Assembly: GCA_029934215.1 (NCBI GenBank)
Contig: JAOZMR010000031.1
Span: 1 to 16,544, forward strand
Origin: Pontiellaceae bacterium
GTDB lineage: Bacteria; Verrucomicrobiota; Kiritimatiellia; Kiritimatiellales; Tichowtungiaceae
Length of the DNA stretch: 16,544 nt
Direction of reading: 5' to 3'
Part shown: piece after piece, positions 13,077 through 16,544 of the stretch
Layout of the letters: every line of letters starts with the position of its first letter
Numbering within the stretch: position 1 is the stretch's first letter
The notes under the pieces: model-generated
The model's database searches: none
What the model saw: only the letters and a program-made list of their open reading frames with translations
Told to the model about the DNA's origin: nothing
Translations under genes and position numbers: made by a program

Positions 13077-13673
13077 ATGGTTGAAGAAACAAAACCTGTA
13101 GACGCGTCCGTCGAAGCTGAGGCGAAGGTCAACGAAACCGCTGTTGAGGCGCCCGTCGCTGAAGAGAAGCCGGTTGCGGTTTCCACCGCCGATAAAACGA
13201 CCGACGAAAAACCGGAAAACAAAAAAGAAGACAAGCGTCCGTCGCGTCAAAAAGACATCTTCGCGGTAATTGAGGGCGATAAGGAAGAAGTCGCCAAACC
13301 AAAACGCCGAGTAAAGGGTGCAAAAAACGTTCCATACGGAATCGCATTCATTAAAACCAGTTTTAACAACACAATCGTTTCCTTAACCGACATGCGCGGA
13401 CAAGTCGTTTCGTGGAGCAGTGCTGGGCGTTGCGGATTTAAAGGTTCTCGCAAAAGCACCGCATTTGCCGCAACAACCGTTGCACAAGAAGCGGCACGAG
13501 GTGCAATTTCTCACGGAATGAACGAAGTTGAAATTCGGGTTCAAGGTCCTGGCGCTGGGCGCGAATCAGCCGTACGTGCGATTCAGTCCGCAGGACTTCG
13601 CGTCTCCGCCATCAAGGATACTACACCCATTCCTCACAACGGATGTCGCCCTAAAAAGCAACGCCGAGTATAA
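13077..13673 (+). CDS. rpsK: 30S ribosomal protein S11 with N-terminal extension
   Basis: The S11 core spans about residues 77-198 and shows TSFNNTIVSLTD, GFKGSRKSTAFAA, QGPGAGRESA and the C-terminal TPIPHNGCRPKKQRRV, as expected for the 30S platform protein. Ahead of it lies an extra segment of about 75 residues, rich in Glu, Ala, Val and Lys, with no counterpart in the usual protein of about 129 residues. The extension has no internal Met before residue 106, and GAGGA lies 9 nt before the ATG at 13077, so it is probably translated. Its composition suggests a disordered, mostly acidic tail that becomes basic near the core. It lies 23 nt after rpsM. Confidence 0.96.
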   Translation: MVEETKPVDASVEAEAKVNETAVEAPVAEEKPVAVSTADKTTDEKPENKKEDKRPSRQKDIFAVIEGDKEEVAKPKRRVKGAKNVPYGIAFIKTSFNNTIVSLTDMRGQVVSWSSAGRCGFKGSRKSTAFAATTVAQEAARGAISHGMNEVEIRVQGPGAGRESAVRAIQSAGLRVSAIKDTTPIPHNGCRPKKQRRV

Positions 13674-13696
13674 CAGAATCTCAATACACACCATAC

Positions 13697-13717
13697 GAGT
13701 CGGTTAATGACCGATTC
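13697..13717 (+). promoter_or_regulatory. Hairpin in the rpsK-rpoA spacer
   Basis: GAGTCGGT (13697-13704) pairs with ACCGATTC (13710-13717) around a TAATG loop, an 8-bp stem with one G-U pair. It ends just before the rpoA ribosome-binding site (GGGAG, 13719-13723) in the place where rpsD would sit in the E. coli operon. It could modulate rpoA translation or mRNA processing; there is no T run, so it is not a classical terminator. Confidence 0.5.
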
Positions 13718-13730
13718 TGGGAGAAAAAAG

Positions 13731-14750
13731 ATGCCAATTAGATTAGGTCGTTTCGAAATGCCTAAACGGGTCGTCAAAGACGAAGCCGTTTCAACCGACA
13801 CATACGGGAAATTCATTGCAGAGCCTTTCGAGGCCGGCTATGGACGCACCATCGGAAACTCCATGCGCCGCGTACTCCTTTCATCGCTCGAAGGCACAGC
13901 AATCTCTTCGATCAAAATCAAGGGTGCACCGCACGAATTTTGTAGCCTGCCTGGCGTTTTGGAAGATGTCACGGATATCGTGCTTAACCTCAAAAAGGTT
14001 TTGCTCAAATCCTATTCCAGAGAACCACAACAATTAACAATTAACGTGCAAGGCCCCGGCGAAGTCACCGCGAGTGACATCAAAGGTGCTGACGGCATCG
14101 TCGAAGTCCTTAACCCAGACCACCACATTGCAACACTCGATACAGACGGATCCTTCGAGGTCGAACTCGAAACCCGCGTCGGACGAGGTTACTGCCCTGC
14201 AGAAGGAAACAAAAATGATGAAGAAGAAATCGGCGTGATTGCCATTGATACACTCTTCTCACCCGTTTCCCGTGTGAAATACGAAGTCGAAAACTGCCGT
14301 GTTGGGCGACGGACGGACTACGACCAGCTCGTTATTGAAATTTGGACGGACGGACGAGTGACGCCGGATGATGCATTAACGATGTCTGCCGCAATCCTGC
14401 GACATCACCTTGACATTTTCGTTAGCTATGACAAAGATATCATCGAGTTCGAAGCAAACGAAAAGCAAGTTGACGTCGAAAAAGAAGAACTCCGCAAGAA
14501 GCTCAATATCAGCGTAAACGAAATTGAACTGAGCGTCCGTGCGGCGAACTGCCTAAACAATGCGAACATTATAACCGTTGGCGAACTGGCGCAGAAGACC
14601 GAAACAGAAATGCTCAAGTATCGGAATTTTGGTAAAAAATCCTTGAACGAAATCAAACAAAAGATTATCGATATGGGACTGTCGTTAGGCATGACATTTG
14701 ATGCCGATCTGCTCCATCCACTAGCCATTGAAGACGAATATAATTTATAG
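13731..14750 (+). CDS. rpoA: DNA-directed RNA polymerase subunit alpha
   Basis: The alpha subunit dimer nucleates RNA polymerase assembly. The N-terminal domain includes EPFEAGYGRTIGNSMRRVLL and TLFSPVSRVKYEVENCRVG; the C-terminal domain (from about residue 255) includes LSVRAANCLNNANI and NFGKKSLNEIKQK, keeping the Arg and Asn that contact UP-element DNA. I start at the ATG at 13731, which has GGGAG 7 nt upstream, giving 339 residues; an in-frame ATG at 13707 falls inside the hairpin loop and has no ribosome-binding site. rpsD does not separate it from rpsK. Confidence 0.97.
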   Translation: MPIRLGRFEMPKRVVKDEAVSTDTYGKFIAEPFEAGYGRTIGNSMRRVLLSSLEGTAISSIKIKGAPHEFCSLPGVLEDVTDIVLNLKKVLLKSYSREPQQLTINVQGPGEVTASDIKGADGIVEVLNPDHHIATLDTDGSFEVELETRVGRGYCPAEGNKNDEEEIGVIAIDTLFSPVSRVKYEVENCRVGRRTDYDQLVIEIWTDGRVTPDDALTMSAAILRHHLDIFVSYDKDIIEFEANEKQVDVEKEELRKKLNISVNEIELSVRAANCLNNANIITVGELAQKTETEMLKYRNFGKKSLNEIKQKIIDMGLSLGMTFDADLLHPLAIEDEYNL

Positions 14751-14765
14751 AAGAAGAGGTTCATC

Positions 14766-15134
14766 ATGAGACACCGCGTAAGCAAAATCAAACTGGGTCG
14801 ACGGGGCGCACATCGCGACTCCATGCTATCCAATCAAGTATGCAGCTTAATAAAAGAACGCCGCATCAAAACCACATTATCGAAAGCAAAAGTGACACGT
14901 TCTCTCGCTGAGAAAATGGTTACACTCGGCAAAAAAGGAACGCTTGCGGCACGTCGCCAAGCCATCTCCAAACTGAAAAGTCCCGATCATGTGAAAGAAC
15001 TATTCGAAGAAATCGCACCGAGTTTCGCAGACCGCTCCGGCGGATACACACGAATCACCAAACTCGGACAGCGAATGAGCGATGCATCTGAAATGGCGAT
15101 TCTTGAGTGGGTAGAAGCTGAGGCGACTGTCTAA
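14766..15134 (+). CDS. rplQ: 50S ribosomal protein L17
   Basis: The 122 residues start MRHRVSKIKLGRRGAHRDSM and contain LIKERRIKTTLSKAK and the GGYTRITKLGQRMSDA block, all diagnostic of L17 at the polypeptide exit tunnel. AAGAGG upstream of the ATG serves as the ribosome-binding site; 15 nt separate it from rpoA. It is the last gene of the operon, followed by a strong terminator. Confidence 0.97.
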   Translation: MRHRVSKIKLGRRGAHRDSMLSNQVCSLIKERRIKTTLSKAKVTRSLAEKMVTLGKKGTLAARRQAISKLKSPDHVKELFEEIAPSFADRSGGYTRITKLGQRMSDASEMAILEWVEAEATV

Positions 15135-15151
15135 AAGGAACACCGCACGAC

Positions 15152-15192
15152 AAAAAAACCTCTTAAGCTACTTTGCTTCAGGGGTTTTTTTT
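15152..15192 (+). terminator. Rho-independent terminator of the ribosomal protein/rpoA operon
   Basis: AAAAAAACCTCTTAAGC (15152-15168) pairs with GCTTCAGGGGTTTTTTT (15175-15191) around a 6-nt loop, with one mismatch and one wobble. It ends in eight T bases. The A tract on the 5' side means it could also act on the opposite strand. Confidence 0.9.
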
Positions 15193-15220
15193 GCATTTGA
15201 GATCACAAATTTTGTATGAA
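15191..15220 (+). promoter_or_regulatory. Possible pta promoter
   Basis: TTGCAT (15191-15196) and TATGAA (15215-15220) are 18 bp apart, directly after the terminator and 24 bp before the pta start. Both hexamers are imperfect matches to the sigma-70 consensus. Confidence 0.3.
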
Positions 15221-15244
15221 AATTTAGAAAAATGGAGTTTAATT

Positions 15245-16213
15245 ATGAGTCGTAGCGCATTTATCACTGATATTATTGAAAAAGCAAAAGCAAATCAGCG
15301 AACTATCGTCCTTCCGGAAGGAACCGACGAACGCATCATTGAAGCCGCAAAAACAATTGCGGTCGAAGGGATCGCCAAGGTTGTGATTCTTGGAGACGAC
15401 GCGGTCGCAGAACAAGCGGGAAAGGGCGTCACCGTCATCAACCCAAAAACATCAGAAAAACTCGATACCTATGCCGCAGCCTTTTATGAACTACGCAAGC
15501 ACAAAGGGCTCACACTAGAGAAAGCAAAAGAAACACTCCAAAACGAAGTAAATTACTTCGGAATGATGATGGTACAGACCGGCGATGCCGACGGTCTCGT
15601 TTCCGGCGCGGCTCATTCCACCGCCGATACAGTTCGCCCAGCGCTTCAGATCATCAAAGGCTCATTTGTTTCCAGCGTCTTCTTCATGTGCGTGCAGGAC
15701 AGCACATACGTATTCTCCGACTGCGCACTCGTTGAAAACCCCGACGCCGATCAGCTTGCGCAGATCGCGGTAAGCAGCAGCTTAACCGCGCTTTCTTTTG
15801 GGATTCCTGCCAACACAGCGCTCCTCTCCTATTCCACAAAAGGCTCGGCTTCCAGCCCGTTGGTCAAAAAAGTGATCGATGCGACCACCAAGGCAAAGGA
15901 GATGCTCGCCACCGATCACCCCGACGCGCCGATTCGCATTGACGGCGAGCTTCAGCTTGACGCAGCCATTATCCCGAAAGTCGCCGCAAGCAAAGCCCCA
16001 GAAAGCGACCTCAAAGGTACGGCACGCGTCATCATTTTTCCAGACCTAAACGCCGGAAACATTGGATACAAACTCGTTCAGCGTCTAGGCGGTGCCGAGG
16101 CATACGGGCCAATGCTTCAGGGGTTGAACAAACCCGTAAATGATTTGTCGCGCGGATGTAGTGCAGAAGACATTATCGGTCTCACAGCAATAACCGCCGT
16201 GCAAGTTCCATAA
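15245..16213 (+). CDS. pta: Phosphate acetyltransferase
   Basis: Pta converts acetyl-CoA and phosphate to acetyl phosphate and CoA, the first step of acetate formation and ATP gain by fermentation. The 322-residue protein is the short, catalytic-domain-only form. It shows IVLPEGTDER (21-30), DGLVSGAAHSTADTVRPALQ (116-135), FSDCALVENP (157-166), LSYSTKGS (194-201), and VIIFPDLNAGNIGYKL (262-277) near the C-terminus. I choose the ATG at 15245 because GGAG lies 7 nt before it and the family N-terminus starts there; an upstream ATG at 15173 lies inside the terminator. The usual partner ackA is not next to it in this window: an insertion sequence follows 83 bp later. Confidence 0.94.
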   Translation: MSRSAFITDIIEKAKANQRTIVLPEGTDERIIEAAKTIAVEGIAKVVILGDDAVAEQAGKGVTVINPKTSEKLDTYAAAFYELRKHKGLTLEKAKETLQNEVNYFGMMMVQTGDADGLVSGAAHSTADTVRPALQIIKGSFVSSVFFMCVQDSTYVFSDCALVENPDADQLAQIAVSSSLTALSFGIPANTALLSYSTKGSASSPLVKKVIDATTKAKEMLATDHPDAPIRIDGELQLDAAIIPKVAASKAPESDLKGTARVIIFPDLNAGNIGYKLVQRLGGAEAYGPMLQGLNKPVNDLSRGCSAEDIIGLTAITAVQVP

Positions 16214-16266
16214 TGTCACCAATCACTCTGGTTTATTTTAGTCCCATTCGTGTAGATTCGGTTAAG

Positions 16267-16279
16267 CCAGCAATGCTGG
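16267..16279. repeat. Short palindrome downstream of pta
   Basis: CCAGCA-A-TGCTGG is a perfect odd palindrome 54 bp after the pta stop and 17 bp before the likely IS end. There is no T run, so it is a weak terminator candidate or a target-region feature. Confidence 0.4.
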
Positions 16280-16331
16280 ATGTTCTATTCAATTGAGGGT
16301 CTTCCGCAGAATCTGTGGGTAAAAATTAGCA

Positions 16332-16391
16332 CACTGAGCATTTTTTCTCCATTATGTTGTTCTCTAAAACGACAAAAAGGAGTGCTCAGTG
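16332..16391 (+). promoter_or_regulatory. Inverted repeat that could mask the transposase start
   Basis: CACTGAGCA (16332-16340) pairs perfectly with TGCTCAGTG (16383-16391), which contains the GTG start. The adjoining CTCC (16347-16350) can pair with GGAG (16379-16382) of the Shine-Dalgarno across a six-T bulge. A transcript entering from outside would fold and hide the start; one starting inside the loop would not. Confidence 0.55.
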
Positions 16392-16499
16392 CGATTCGAA
16401 ACCCTACTCAATAAATGTCTTCCTCTCACATCTTTTGTGTATAGCAAAGTCCGGCTAGCAGCCTGTCGGAGTTTAAAAAGCGATCTGGGATTTGAATAA
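16389..16499 (+). pseudogene. Truncated ISL3-type transposase N-terminus
   Basis: From the GTG at 16389 the frame reads VRFETLLNKC and then SFVYSKVRL, which I recognise as like the first residues of ISL3-family transposases. After residue 23 it turns into unrelated sequence and stops at 16497-16499, giving only 36 residues against several hundred for the family. AAGGAG (16377-16382) lies 6 nt before the GTG. The break coincides with a motif that looks like the end of a second element, so interruption by insertion is the likely cause. The family call rests on about 23 residues. Confidence 0.5.
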
Positions 16500-16544
16500 A
16501 CCTTTTGATTAGGACTCGTTTTTGTGCGAAACTTCTTCTTTCGT

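Larger units (their letters stand above)
16297..16544 (+). mobile_element. Left end of an ISL3-family-like insertion sequence, apparently interrupted
   Basis: GGGTCTTCCGCAGAATCTGTGGG (16297-16319), in two blocks GGGTCTTCCGCAG and AATCTGTGGG, resembles the terminal repeats I know from ISL3-family elements. It is preceded by TCAATTGA (16289-16296), which has the 8-bp length of ISL3 target duplications. Inside, a good ribosome-binding site and GTG open a frame resembling the N-terminus of ISL3 transposases. The frame departs from the family at about 16456, where GCAGCCTGTCGGA (16458-16470) resembles the end of another IS type (IS1182-like, from memory). The right end lies beyond the window. Confidence 0.5.

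Overview
This 16.5 kb stretch is chromosomal DNA of a Gram-negative bacterium, most likely from the PVC superphylum (a Kiritimatiellota or Lentisphaerota type is my best guess, by inference only). A Kdo transferase gene implies lipopolysaccharide. The infA-rpmJ-rpsM-rpsK-rpoA-rplQ cluster lacks rpsD between rpsK and rpoA, an order I know from Chlamydiae. A secreted PhoD-like phosphatase and AAA_14/DUF4143 ATPases also fit.

Layout. Positions 1-4644 look accessory: a truncated AAA_14 ATPase (minus) with an apparent ATT start, a secreted PhoD-like phosphatase (plus), about 1 kb without a convincing gene but with several hairpins, and a complete AAA_14/DUF4143 ATPase (minus). Positions 4826-7854 form a minus-strand operon in the order waaA, glycerate kinase, and two small single-span membrane proteins. 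The glycerate kinase reads through only if two single-base frameshifts are corrected. Positions 8006-10569 form a second minus-strand operon: rsmE, pgpA, mnmE (rRNA methylation, phospholipid synthesis, tRNA wobble modification). A tRNA with a CAT anticodon follows, facing a phosphomannomutase/phosphoglucomutase gene. Positions 12263-15134 hold the plus-strand translation/transcription operon, closed by a strong terminator. A monocistronic pta follows. The window ends in what looks like an ISL3-family insertion sequence, apparently interrupted by a second element.

The most striking signal is a dispersed 15-bp palindrome, TTCCAA-NNN-TTGGAA. Thirteen copies (five perfect, seven with one mismatch, one with two) lie between 291 and 10088, nine of them inside coding genes, and none in the 6.4 kb beyond. 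Eight copies form four close pairs spaced 31, 32, 31 and 53 bp start to start, close to three or five helical turns. Where two pairs fall in mnmE, the protein keeps the family's usual length, so the sites look shaped in place rather than inserted. This suggests a genome-wide DNA signal, perhaps a binding site for a nucleoid or segregation protein. I do not recognise it as a described element.

Other points of note: ribosomal protein S11 has a roughly 75-residue acidic N-terminal extension; IF-1 is divergent, with an A9 run at its likely start; L36 has lost three of its four zinc ligands; and a 63/64-bp repeat carrying a conserved hairpin sits upstream of the phosphatase and again at 3268-3332.
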